NCBI RefSeq assembly: GCF_003054445.1
Contig: NC_042507.1
Location: 2,232,001-2,296,000, forward strand
DNA: 64,000 nt
Direction: 5' to 3'
Source: Pichia kudriavzevii
Taxonomy: Eukaryota > Ascomycota > Pichiomycetes > Pichiales > Pichiaceae
Part shown: piece after piece, positions 31,001 through 40,276 of the stretch
Layout: each line of letters begins with the position of its first letter
Numbering within the stretch: the first letter of the stretch is position 1
The notes under the pieces: model-generated
Database searches by the model: none
Told to the model about the DNA's origin: nothing
What the model saw: only the letters and a program-made list of their open reading frames with translations
Made by a program: the position numbers and the translations under genes

Positions 31001-33097
31001 ACTGCTACAGGTACCAACACTGATACCAACACTGGCAACACTGCAACCGGTACTAACACTGGCAACACTGGTACTAACACCGGTAACACTGGCACAAACA
31101 CTGGCAACACTGCAACCGGTACTAACACTGGTAACACTGGCACAAACACTGGCAACACTGCAACCGGTACTAACACTGGTAACACTGGCACGAACACTGG
31201 TAACACTGGCACAAACACTGGCAACACTGCAACCGGTACTAACACTGGCAACACTGGTACTAACACCGGTAACACTGGCACAAACACTGGCAACACTGCA
31301 ACCGGTACTAACACTGGTAACACTGGCACGAACACTGGTAACACTGCAACCGGTACTAACACTGGTAACACTGGTACTAACACCGGTAACACTGGCACAA
31401 ACACTGGCAACACTGCAACCGGTACTAACACTGGCAACACTGGTACTAACACCGGTAACACTGGCACAAACACTGGCAACACTGGTACTAACACCGGTAA
31501 CACTGGCACAAACACTGGCAACACTGCAACCGGTACTAACACTGGTAACACTGGCACGAACACTGGTAACACTGCAACCGGTACTAACACTGGTAACACT
31601 GGCACGAACACTGGTAACACTGCAACCGGTACTAACACTGGTAACACTGGTACTAACACCGGTAACACTGGCACAAACACTGGCAACACTGCAACCGGTA
31701 CTAACACTGGCAACACTGGTACTAACACCGGTAACACTGGCACAAACACTGGTAACACTGCAACCGGTACTAACACTGGTAACACTGGCACGAACACTGG
31801 TAACACTGGCACGAACACTGGTAACACTGCAACCGGTACTAACACTGGTAACACTGGTACTAACACCGGTAACACTGGCACAAACACTGGTAACACTGCA
31901 ACCGGTACTAACACTGGTAACACTGGTACTAACACCGGTAACACTGGCACAAACACTGGCAACACTGCAACCGGTACTGGTACTAACAACAACAGTCCAA
32001 CAGGTTCAGGTTCCAACTCCGGTTCTAACTCAGGCTCCAATGGTTCAGGTTCTAACTCAGGTTCTAACGATTCAAGTTCTAACGGTTCAGGCTCCAATGG
32101 TTCAGGTTCTAACTCAGGCTCCAATGGTTCAGGTTCTAACTCAGGTTCTAACTCAGGCTCTAACGGTTCAGGTTCTAACTCAGGTTCTAACTCAGGCTCC
32201 AATGGTTCAGGTTCTAACTCAGGCTCTAACGGTTCAGGCTCCAATGGTTCAGGTTCTAACTCAGGTTCTAACTCAGGCTCCAATGGTTCAGGTTCTAACT
32301 CAGGTTCTAACTCAGGCTCTAACGGTTCAGGTTCTAACTCAGGTTCTAACTCAGGCTCTAACGGTTCAGGCTCCAATGGTTCAGGTTCTAACTCAGGTTC
32401 TAACTTAGGCTCCAATGGTTCAGGTTCTAACTCAGGCTCTAACGGTTCTGGCTCCAATGGTTCAGGTTCTAACTTAGGCTCTAACGGTTCTGGCTCCAAT
32501 GGTTCAGGTTCTAACTCAGGCTCCAATGGTTCAGGTTCTAACTCAGGCTCTAACGGTTCAGGCTCCAATGGTTCAGGTTCTAACTCAGGTTCTAACTCAG
32601 GCTCCAATGGTTCAGGTTCTAACTCAGGTTCTAACTCAGGCTCTAACGGTTCAGGTTCTAACTCAGGTTCTAACTCAGGCTCTAACGGTTCAGGCTCCAA
32701 TGGTTCAGGTTCTAACTCAGGTTCTAACTCAGGCTCCAATGGTTCAGGTTCTAACTCAGGTTCTACCGGTTCTGGCTCCAACTCAGGTTCTAACTCAGGT
32801 TCTAACGGTTCAGGCTCCAATGGTTCAGGTTCTCACTCAGGTTCTAACGGTTCAGGCTCCAATGGTTCAGGTTCTCACTCAGGTTCTAACTCAGGCTCCA
32901 ATGGTTCAGGTTCTAACTCAGGTTCTACCGGTTCTGTCTCCAATGGTATTGTTGCACCTGAAAAGTCAACTACGCTATCTTCCGTTTCTATTTCTACGAA
33001 TGTCCCATCCGATGTGAATACTTTCGAAGCTGGCGCCTCAAGAAAGACTACCAACTCACTCTTCGTTGGTTTAGCTGCATTGCTTTTAGCTATATAG
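28006..33097 (+). CDS. GPI-type adhesin with two PA14/GLEYA domains and three repeat blocks (two exons)
   Basis: Exon 1 is 28006-28372 and exon 2 is 28443-33097, giving 1673 residues. Start ATG 28006 (context CCACC) opens a signal peptide, [22 protein letters not shown]. Two related PA14/GLEYA lectin-like domains follow (about 45-215 and 350-525); each begins HAT-YDY and contains NDG-(F/M)-WLG/WFG and a YYP-(I/M)-RVV strand. Thr/Ser stalks lead into three low-complexity blocks (about 634-984, 984-1306 and 1308-1623). The C-terminus, ending [13 protein letters not shown] after Gly-Ala-Ser candidates, looks like a GPI-attachment signal. This is the architecture of fungal adhesins that bind glycans through PA14-like heads on a wall-anchored stalk. 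The ligand is unknown. Confidence 0.92.
28373..28442 (+). other. Intron within the first GLEYA domain of the adhesin, 70 nt
   Basis: The donor is GTACGT (28373-28378), the branch site TACTAAC (28417-28423) and the acceptor ATATAG ending at 28442. Splicing joins GFYY to AQTSG across a split GCA codon and restores alignment with the second domain (GYFRPKTSG). Reading through would stop at 28413, leaving a 135-residue secreted fragment. Confidence 0.93.
29980..31030 (+). repeat. Adhesin repeat block 1: 42-bp units (TNT[D/N][10 protein letters not shown])
   Basis: About 350 residues of mainly 14-residue units, with variants inserting GSNTNT or an extra NTNT. Codon choice varies little (ACT/ACC, AAC/AAT). 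Units follow higher-order patterns, for example about 135-bp modules repeated near 30420, 30540 and 30660, showing recent tandem duplication or gene conversion. The protein is Thr-rich and suited to O-mannosylation. Confidence 0.95.
31031..31996 (+). repeat. Adhesin repeat block 2: 21- and 27-bp units (GNTGTNT / GNTATGTNT)
   Basis: About 320 residues of alternating 7- and 9-residue units made of Gly, Asn, Thr and occasional Ala only. The junction with block 1 is abrupt at the first GGCAACACTGCAACC. The block ends at TNNNSPTG. Confidence 0.95.
31997..32945 (+). repeat. Adhesin repeat block 3: Ser-Gly-Asn units (SGSN / GSGSN)
   Basis: About 315 residues built from 12- and 15-bp units, with rare Leu, His, Thr and Asp substitutions. 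N-G-S sequons recur throughout, unlike blocks 1 and 2. The block ends where unique sequence (VAPEKSTT) begins. Confidence 0.95.
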
Positions 33098-33798
33098 TAG
33101 GGTGACGGTTATCTATTACTGACTCATGTTTTCGTGAAGTTAATAACGATCAAATAGATTTCGATTTGGTCTGGAATAATTTATTTGTAATACTATTTAT
33201 GTTTATTTTGTCTATCTTTTGCAATTCAACAGCTTAATTTGAAAACAATAAATCCTAGCACGTTTCAAACAGTGCATACACTGCAGAAGTAATAGAATTT
33301 TGAGCTCAGAACATTGTTTTCTTCAGGATTTGTTTTCGTCGAAATCTATTGACGGGCAGGATTTTTTCCCAAGGAATCCTTGTATAGAATATGGTTTTCA
33401 TGTTAATATAATCTGCGACCGAAAACCGATATGAGGTATTCTACGGGGATACTTCCATTTCAAAGTTACTAGAAGATACAGATCTCATGGGCGTACTATA
33501 CAAAAACAAAGTTCCAACCATTGGGATCACAAAGTGGTGCACTTATAGATATAGTTCTAGTCGTTGCAAGTATGAAATTACAAACTCACGCTTGAGCGGG
33601 GAAGATTGAAATTTTGAATTTGTATTTACCAGAAGATAGGAAGAGCTGCATCGCGTTGCTAGTAGACACTTGCAAGTTTGATGTCAAGTTTGGTGACAGT
33701 ACGCTCTTTCTAAGGGAGGCACATCTGATCTACAATAGTTTGTTTAGGACACCTGGAAATAGTATATTAAGAAGCGGCTTAGTACTTAGTATTTGGAT
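33098..33798. other. Adhesin-OPY2 intergenic region
   Basis: A 701-bp gap between tandem genes, holding the adhesin 3' end and OPY2 promoter. A 67-codon ORF at 33614-33817 overlaps the OPY2 start in another frame and has no recognisable features. No repeats or RNA genes were seen. Confidence 0.4.
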
Positions 33799-35187
33799 AT
33801 GGATGGGATCAACATGAACCATACTTTTGCTGGAACCAGAGGAAGTTTATTTTTAGATCATGATCTTACGGTATCGTCATTTGGTAGATTAGAAGCTCGT
33901 GGGTGTGTTGTTTGTAACAAGGTTCCAGCATGCCCCAAGTGCCAGACAAACGAGCAGTGTGCCATGACCACACAAACGTGCGAGCAGTGTCCCACCACAT
34001 ATTGCGAGACCATAGTCAGCTCTTCGAACTCAACAAGTACACATACGTCGCTCAGTGCAAGCAAGGTTGGAGGGATTGCAGGTAGTTTAAGTGCGTTATT
34101 TTTCTTGGTGTTTGTAGGTGGCATATACCTATTTTTTAGAAACTACAGGAAAAAAATGGACGCCGATTTTGAGTTAGGAATTGGTGAAGAAATGAAAGGA
34201 TTAGCAGGATTCGACAATGACGAGGACGAAGAAACTCCACATAAACGTGGTTCGGATGTGAATCTGCGCCAGTCAAATATTCCTAGGAGGCCCAAAAGGG
34301 TTGGATTTGCTGGTGATGACGAATCCAAGAGGTATTCTCAGACCAGTCTGTCTACAGTGACGAATTCTATCTTAACCAAGGCGTCGAATGTGTTAAACAT
34401 TGCCTATGTTCCAGGAGTGACGAGCAGCAGGCCAAGCAGAAACACCCGAGGTAGAGTTGCTCCATCTATTTATAGCCGAGGCATGAGTATATACTCCAAG
34501 GAAACATATTTTAGCGACCTTGAAAATGCCTCCTTTCATGGTGGTAAGGTTGCTACCAAAGGTGGGAACCCTACATTGGTAGAGATCCACCAGGATGACT
34601 ACAACTTTGACGAGGATGTAGATGAGTTGGATGAAGACGCACCCGATGAGGGGCTCGTTGAGTTTACAAACGACAAAGAATCGGTGAGTGCAGACAATTA
34701 TGAGTATAGTGGTATTTCCGATTTCCCTATTAAAATTGATCTACAGATACCCAAAGGTGATGCCTCATACAAACGTCAAACGGTGAAGACGTTTGACGAG
34801 GGAGAGGAAGATGAGTTTGCAGAGGAAGAAGAAGAAGAAGAAGAAGAAGAAGGAGATAACGGCATGCACGCCATGATAGACAAACCGAGGAGAGACATTG
34901 TCACGACTCAAAGGAGTGTTCCAACACGGTATGCTTCTTTGATCGAAAAGAAGAACATGACAAAGAGGGACACTTTCTTTGCGTCGAAGCCGGAAATGGT
35001 GCCCCCACAGAACCGTGTCATTGGAGCCATTGGAGTATCTGATTCTGAGATTGACTCGGAGTCAGACTCCGATTCAGACGAGGAAAATATCGAGTTCTTC
35101 CTCCAACAGAATGCACAGAGCAGCATGGCCACGAATTCTGCACCCACTACACTGAATGGCAATCCATTTGCCTCGCAGTACGATTGA
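33799..35187 (+). CDS. OPY2: Opy2, membrane anchor for Ste50 in the HOG pathway
   Basis: From ATG 33799, 462 residues. A short extracellular N-terminus carries the diagnostic Opy2 cysteine cluster (about 35-70: CVVC, CPKC, NEQC, TCEQCPTTYC), then a Ser/Thr stretch and one membrane segment (about 90-113). The cytoplasmic tail has conserved short motifs that in S. cerevisiae bind the Ste50 RA domain, such as ASNVLNIAYVPGVTSS and YFSDLENASF, plus acidic runs. Opy2 recruits Ste50-Ste11 to the plasma membrane during osmotic stress and filamentous signalling. There is no N-terminal signal peptide, so a type III topology is expected. Unusual feature: a pure Glu tract at about 34816-34851. Confidence 0.9.
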   Translation: MDGINMNHTFAGTRGSLFLDHDLTVSSFGRLEARGCVVCNKVPACPKCQTNEQCAMTTQTCEQCPTTYCETIVSSSNSTSTHTSLSASKVGGIAGSLSALFFLVFVGGIYLFFRNYRKKMDADFELGIGEEMKGLAGFDNDEDEETPHKRGSDVNLRQSNIPRRPKRVGFAGDDESKRYSQTSLSTVTNSILTKASNVLNIAYVPGVTSSRPSRNTRGRVAPSIYSRGMSIYSKETYFSDLENASFHGGKVATKGGNPTLVEIHQDDYNFDEDVDELDEDAPDEGLVEFTNDKESVSADNYEYSGISDFPIKIDLQIPKGDASYKRQTVKTFDEGEEDEFAEEEEEEEEEEGDNGMHAMIDKPRRDIVTTQRSVPTRYASLIEKKNMTKRDTFFASKPEMVPPQNRVIGAIGVSDSEIDSESDSDSDEENIEFFLQQNAQSSMATNSAPTTLNGNPFASQYD

Positions 35188-35892
35188 TTTAATACCTAAA
35201 ACCATGTATATTCCTTCCTTATACGGTTGCGTAATATGTTGTGTTGTACAACTGCAAAGTGTACCTTCCACATTTACTCTTTTATATTTCCTCTTTTACA
35301 TTTCCCGCTTTATTTTTAAATTTTTTTTCTCGGGTTTTCCAACTTTCTCGAATTTCCTGAAGCGCTCAGAAAGTTTTGGATATTTTTGTTTTTGTTTACC
35401 TCTAGGTGGGGTGTTTAGAGTACCACTGAAACTGTGTATCTGTGTGGAAGATTCGATTAGGGCAAGAAACTAGGCCAACCGTCTCTTAATACCAGGCATC
35501 CATACCTCAGTTGAACAAACGCGGGAAGCAGCATTGCATAGACGAGCAGTTGGCTTTTAGAAGTAGTTTTCTCTGAAGAGCTACCATTAATATATCTGTT
35601 GTTGAAATTGCATCTAAGGTTTAGCATCTGAAAGATACTTATAAGAACTACATCTTTTTTTTTCTCGAAGACTAGCCATTGATTGACACCTTATAAATCT
35701 ATAGGGATATCTGGAATATAAAGAAATAGTTGTTTGAATCTGTATTCCTAATATTTTGGCATACTTTTTTCCCCATCCCCTCATAATTCTATCAAATTAA
35801 GAAAGAGAAAGACATTGTAGTTTATTTGCATATACTCTATCAATTGGATCAGAGGTTGTTCCAAGAAATAGCAAAAATAGATTATATCCACA
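35188..35892. promoter_or_regulatory. OPY2-FKH intergenic region
   Basis: A 705-bp gap between tandem genes, with T-rich tracts at about 35305-35335 and 35657-35665. It presumably contains the FKH promoter and a long leader. No additional gene was seen. Confidence 0.4.
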
Positions 35893-37842
35893 ATGGCCGA
35901 AAGAAAGAGAACCTTCACTGCTACAAACATCTCTTCCAGTACTGATTTGCCCCAAGGTTTACAGATACCTGGTACAAATGCCATTTCTCTCACATCCAAC
36001 ATTGCATCGACAAACATTGCACCATCGACGCAGGTCATTGCAGACAGTGCTGAAGATGTTAATTTTGTAATAAGCCACTTGGAAGCGCCATCTGATAATG
36101 TCCCAACATATGTTTCAAGACAGTACAATAATGATTCCATTGTTGGCAATGAAATTCAAGCTTACGCTAAAATTGCTGGTTGTAATTGGACTTACTACGT
36201 GAAAACACTCAAGGTCACTATTGGAAGAAACACAGAGTTTCATCTACATAACAACGATCCTACTAATCCAGATTTGATTGACATAGATTTGGGCCCTTCA
36301 AAAGTCGTATCAAGGAAGCATGCATCTATTGTCTTCAATATGGATTCCAGGAAATGGCAACTCTTTGTACATGGTAGAAACGGATTGAAAGTTAATGGTG
36401 TACGATTGAATCTTTCGGTAAATACCCCTTGTGATTTAAACTCGGGCAATATAATAGATATTGGAGGCACTCAAATGATGTTTATTTTGCCAGATTCAGC
36501 TCCTATAATTCCAAATAACTTTCGTCAGTTGTTGAGTAATAAAAGGTCAAAGTTGAATAGCGGTTTGAAATACTCGACCTCTGATTCTGGGTCCAAGTCT
36601 GACTCGACTAACCAAGTTAAGGCATTTCAACTACAAGAGGGTATTTCCAACAAGACGAGTACACCAATAGAACAAGATTATTCTAAGGATGATGCCAAAG
36701 ATTTAAAACCTCCATACTCTTATGCAACCATGATTACACAAGCCATATTATCTAATCCTCAGGGGGTACTATCTTTGTCAGAGATATACGATTGGATATC
36801 GAGCCATTTTGCTTATTACAGACATACTAAACAAGGATGGCAAAATTCGATTAGACACAATTTGTCGTTGAACAAAGCTTTTGAAAAAGTTCCTAGAAAA
36901 CCAAACGAACCAGGTAAAGGTATGAAGTGGCAGATCAGTGAGTCCTACCGAAACGAATTCTTAAAAAAATGGGAAGACGGGAGTTTGAATAAAGTTAGAA
37001 GAGGAACTAGCGTTTCAAGACAACTCCAATTGCATCTTATAAAGAACAATGCCTTACCGAAGGGAAGGTCTCCAACGTTGAACGAGGGTAATCTTCCACT
37101 AAATACCATGAGTATTTCGCATCAACAAACGCCTTCAATTCATAGCAATACCATGAGTTCTAATCATTCTCATTTATCCGGTGCATTGAATAATAGTGCA
37201 TATTCAATTCCGAATCTGTCACCAAATAAAACATCAGACATAGGCCTTCTAGCGACGAAAAACAATTCTAATTCCACACTACCATCACCAATCAAAAATA
37301 TGAGTATTGCAGAGATTAACTATTTAAATAACGACTCTAAGTTATCTAGTGGTTTGGTCAGTAGTATTAATAACACAACAACATCTGACCAAATCATGCG
37401 GAGTATATCTGTCGGAGATAAGCCTGAACACCAACTTCAAAGTTTGACAAGTAAAGACAAGGGGAATGGTTCTGGGATCGAAAGAAATAACCAATATACC
37501 CTCCCACCATTCAAGGAGCCAAATGACAATTTGTTAACATCTCCGAAAAAAATTTTCAACAGAATTGACATGATGACTCCTGAGAGGAATGTTCAAAGAC
37601 CGCTACTTGAACCATCTTCCGCACAGTCTGTGAACTCATCTCCTGCTATATGGAATTATGTTCAGTTTTCAACACCCCTAGGTCCTAATAATAACAATGT
37701 TAGTAACAACCAGCAAAATATAGCTGAAAATGATAAGGTTGCAAAAATCGAAATTGAAAGTCCGTTGAAGAACAGAAAAGGGGTTGAAAAATTACCAGAT
37801 ATCAAAGATATCGAATTGACAAAAGAATTCAAGCAGCTTTAA
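35893..37842 (+). CDS. FKH2: Forkhead transcription factor Fkh1/Fkh2
   Basis: 649 residues from ATG 35893. An FHA phosphopeptide-binding domain (about 105-200: [27 protein letters not shown]) precedes a forkhead DNA-binding domain (about 271-355: [43 protein letters not shown]). The long Asn/Ser-rich tail contains several S/T-P sites (TSPKK, MTPERN, SSPA, ESPLK), typical cyclin-dependent kinase targets in Fkh2. Fkh2 with Mcm1 and Ndd1 controls the G2/M CLB2 cluster; Fkh1 acts at origins and in mating-type switching. Length and tail favour Fkh2, but a single ancestral gene is equally possible. Confidence 0.9.
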   Translation: MAERKRTFTATNISSSTDLPQGLQIPGTNAISLTSNIASTNIAPSTQVIADSAEDVNFVISHLEAPSDNVPTYVSRQYNNDSIVGNEIQAYAKIAGCNWTYYVKTLKVTIGRNTEFHLHNNDPTNPDLIDIDLGPSKVVSRKHASIVFNMDSRKWQLFVHGRNGLKVNGVRLNLSVNTPCDLNSGNIIDIGGTQMMFILPDSAPIIPNNFRQLLSNKRSKLNSGLKYSTSDSGSKSDSTNQVKAFQLQEGISNKTSTPIEQDYSKDDAKDLKPPYSYATMITQAILSNPQGVLSLSEIYDWISSHFAYYRHTKQGWQNSIRHNLSLNKAFEKVPRKPNEPGKGMKWQISESYRNEFLKKWEDGSLNKVRRGTSVSRQLQLHLIKNNALPKGRSPTLNEGNLPLNTMSISHQQTPSIHSNTMSSNHSHLSGALNNSAYSIPNLSPNKTSDIGLLATKNNSNSTLPSPIKNMSIAEINYLNNDSKLSSGLVSSINNTTTSDQIMRSISVGDKPEHQLQSLTSKDKGNGSGIERNNQYTLPPFKEPNDNLLTSPKKIFNRIDMMTPERNVQRPLLEPSSAQSVNSSPAIWNYVQFSTPLGPNNNNVSNNQQNIAENDKVAKIEIESPLKNRKGVEKLPDIKDIELTKEFKQL

Positions 37843-38102
37843 TGCGGTTTCACTTTTGATAAGGAAATTCTCACGATCAATCATACCTGTACATTCTATT
37901 TTCCCTTCTATATACAATCTTTTCTTTATATCCGTTTTGTATCCTACAAATTTTTTACGCATTTTCTTTAGTCATAGTTTATTATACTTGATATTTATTT
38001 TTCATCAATACTATTAAGTTGCTACAAACATATGCTACAGTCCCTTCCAAAAAATTCATGCTTGCATCTTTTAAAGTTCCCCTAGGTATCCCTCTCCGGG
38101 AC

Positions 38103-40145
38103 TCAAATCTTTCTCAAAACTTCGTCAACGGCAAAATTGATCTTATCCACAAAATACTGAACACCTGCTGTATTCTTGGAATCAACCTTAACAATAAATC
38201 CATTGATTCTCTTCAAAAGTGACTTTATTTCATCCTTGTCTTTGAAATCTGCTTTTATGACGAAATTTATAAAAGCAACGAGTTTACCTGTTTTCAGAAC
38301 ATCAATCCCCAGCGGTGTTGAAGGAAATGTTTCACTTATTACTTTTCCAAAGGTGTTCGTGAATTCCTTCTGTCTGAATTCAGTAAATTCAATAAACGGT
38401 TTATAATCAACCAGATTTCTTGGAGGAATCGATGGTGGCTTAGGATAAGTTTTTTTTTTGAGATCCAATGCCTCAAAGTTTTGTACAAATTTTTCACCAT
38501 CAAACTTCACAGCAGAGACTAAGTGTTTGTAAACAGTTAAGACACATACGACACTATCATCAAAGGGACAATTTTCCAGTGTATCCAAAATAAAAGAGTA
38601 ACTTATATCTTCTGGAAGATGTTGAAGAAATTTGTTTAGGAATTTGGAGAATAGTTTCCTGATATTTTTCAAGCCACATAATGATACAACAGAAGTGACA
38701 GTCTGCAAGTATGTAAGTACCAATAGCCGAATCCTCTTGTTAGCAAGCTGACTTGCGCTTGCAACCTGTTTCGTCTTTTCAATGTTCAAAATAGTCATGA
38801 CCAAAAGATAAGAAAATGCTGCTAAGTTAGTCAAAGATGTGTCAACAGTATAGGGAATGAACATGAAAAGTTGCAAGGCGATTAGTGAAAGAGTATCAAG
38901 CGGAGCTTGAATGGTACTATTTACATGATCCACATATCCCGCAAACATGTACAATATAATTAAAGAACTATTGGTGAGAGTTAGTCCGGTAGGCTTTTTT
39001 TCTCTAAAAGATGTATTGTTATAAGTCGAAATGACAACTTTAACCATATCTTCTGCAGTGTTGACATTTTCAATATTTTTGATTAGCAATCCATGACAAT
39101 CTTGAATCTCCGTCATTAGTTGGTGCTCCACATCAATATCAAATGATAGTTGTAGAGTAACCAACCTATTCAGCAACTCCACATAATTTTTTGCTGCACT
39201 CGACATTTCATAGTCAATTAAGCTGGGCATTAAGGCAATAATAAGTGGCACTGGATGAGACTGTGACATCCTATCCACACAAGCTCCTAACAAAAAGCAT
39301 AGTAATTTTCTCTGTAGATAATTTTCGTCTCCAAAGATCTTTTCAAACTCCTCTTCTGATAGTTCTTCTCTTTCAACAATTCCCTTTGGAATATCCGGAG
39401 GAACATAGTCTCTCATGAACAAATAGACAGCACGCAAAACCGAGATTTCACCAGAAGAGGATTTGGCATTATTAAAGAAGTTTAAAATAGTGGAGACAAC
39501 CATTCCTAGGAATTTTGAAGGATAAAGTGTGTCAATTTTCCTTAGTGAAAATTTGATACACTCAAATAAGGCATGAAATTTAATAACCAAAAACCCCCCT
39601 CTCTTAATAGTGATATAGTTAGCAATTCTTTCATCCACGTCATCAAACTTACTCTTATACTCCTCAGATAAGCTATTTTTAATTTCCTCAAAAAGGACAG
39701 GATCAACTGGCTCATCCTGATCGGTATCTTTCAGAATCTTAATTTGCTCACAGCAGGTCAACAAGAGCGCCTTTGGATCACCATTTTCTGTAAGTAAGTT
39801 AAACATCTTGTAAAGCCAAACAACCGGAAAAGACTCACGCAAACCGAATTTTACTGGCCAACCATCTTCAATCAAGGGTAACAATAGTGGCGGTAAATCC
39901 CAGCCAATTTCAGCTAGCAACTGTTTGTCTGCCTCAAGAACTTCATATAAAGTATCCATCAGTTGGGTTCTCTCTTCTGCGTTATATATACTCCAATCAT
40001 CCAAATAGACATCCAACACTGTAGAAAAGCTGATATAATCTTTACTTTTCGAACATTCGGTTGCTGAATCTTTGATGATATCGATAATTTCCGGAACCGT
40101 TAGCGGAAGCATCGTGTTTAATGACTCAACTTCCGTGTCAGACAT
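38103..40145 (-). CDS. YBP1: Ybp1/Ybp2-family protein (YAP1-binding / kinetochore-associated)
   Basis: The first ATG (40145) gives 680 residues (S. cerevisiae Ybp1 674, Ybp2 641). It is an all-helical protein with the family landmarks EIGWDLPP near residue 80, LYPSKFLGMVVSTI, YVPPDIPK and a Leu-rich C-terminal half. Ybp1 binds the transcription factor Yap1 and helps the peroxidase Gpx3 oxidise it in response to peroxide; Ybp2/Mib2 is linked to kinetochores. Sequence alone does not separate the two functions. It is convergent with FKH (260 bp) and tandem with the unknown gene upstream (131 bp). Confidence 0.85.
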   Translation of the reverse strand: MSDTEVESLNTMLPLTVPEIIDIIKDSATECSKSKDYISFSTVLDVYLDDWSIYNAEERTQLMDTLYEVLEADKQLLAEIGWDLPPLLLPLIEDGWPVKFGLRESFPVVWLYKMFNLLTENGDPKALLLTCCEQIKILKDTDQDEPVDPVLFEEIKNSLSEEYKSKFDDVDERIANYITIKRGGFLVIKFHALFECIKFSLRKIDTLYPSKFLGMVVSTILNFFNNAKSSSGEISVLRAVYLFMRDYVPPDIPKGIVEREELSEEEFEKIFGDENYLQRKLLCFLLGACVDRMSQSHPVPLIIALMPSLIDYEMSSAAKNYVELLNRLVTLQLSFDIDVEHQLMTEIQDCHGLLIKNIENVNTAEDMVKVVISTYNNTSFREKKPTGLTLTNSSLIILYMFAGYVDHVNSTIQAPLDTLSLIALQLFMFIPYTVDTSLTNLAAFSYLLVMTILNIEKTKQVASASQLANKRIRLLVLTYLQTVTSVVSLCGLKNIRKLFSKFLNKFLQHLPEDISYSFILDTLENCPFDDSVVCVLTVYKHLVSAVKFDGEKFVQNFEALDLKKKTYPKPPSIPPRNLVDYKPFIEFTEFRQKEFTNTFGKVISETFPSTPLGIDVLKTGKLVAFINFVIKADFKDKDEIKSLLKRINGFIVKVDSKNTAGVQYFVDKINFAVDEVLRKI

Positions 40146-40276
40146 GGTTTTTGGCTCTTGTTGCAAATTAAATATTCAATTCACTAATGGGATTGGTATA
40201 TAGACTCAAGCAAGGCTATATGGTTACATTAAAGATATCTATTATCTACACATTGGCAAATCAATGCAGCTCTGAG

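Noticed and set aside
29968-32820. 950-codon antisense ORF and 810-codon alternative sense frame over the adhesin repeats
   Set aside because: They mirror the tandem-repeat code, consist only of Pro/Glu/Leu/Val or Thr/Leu/Val permutations, and have no unique sequence, signal or domain.
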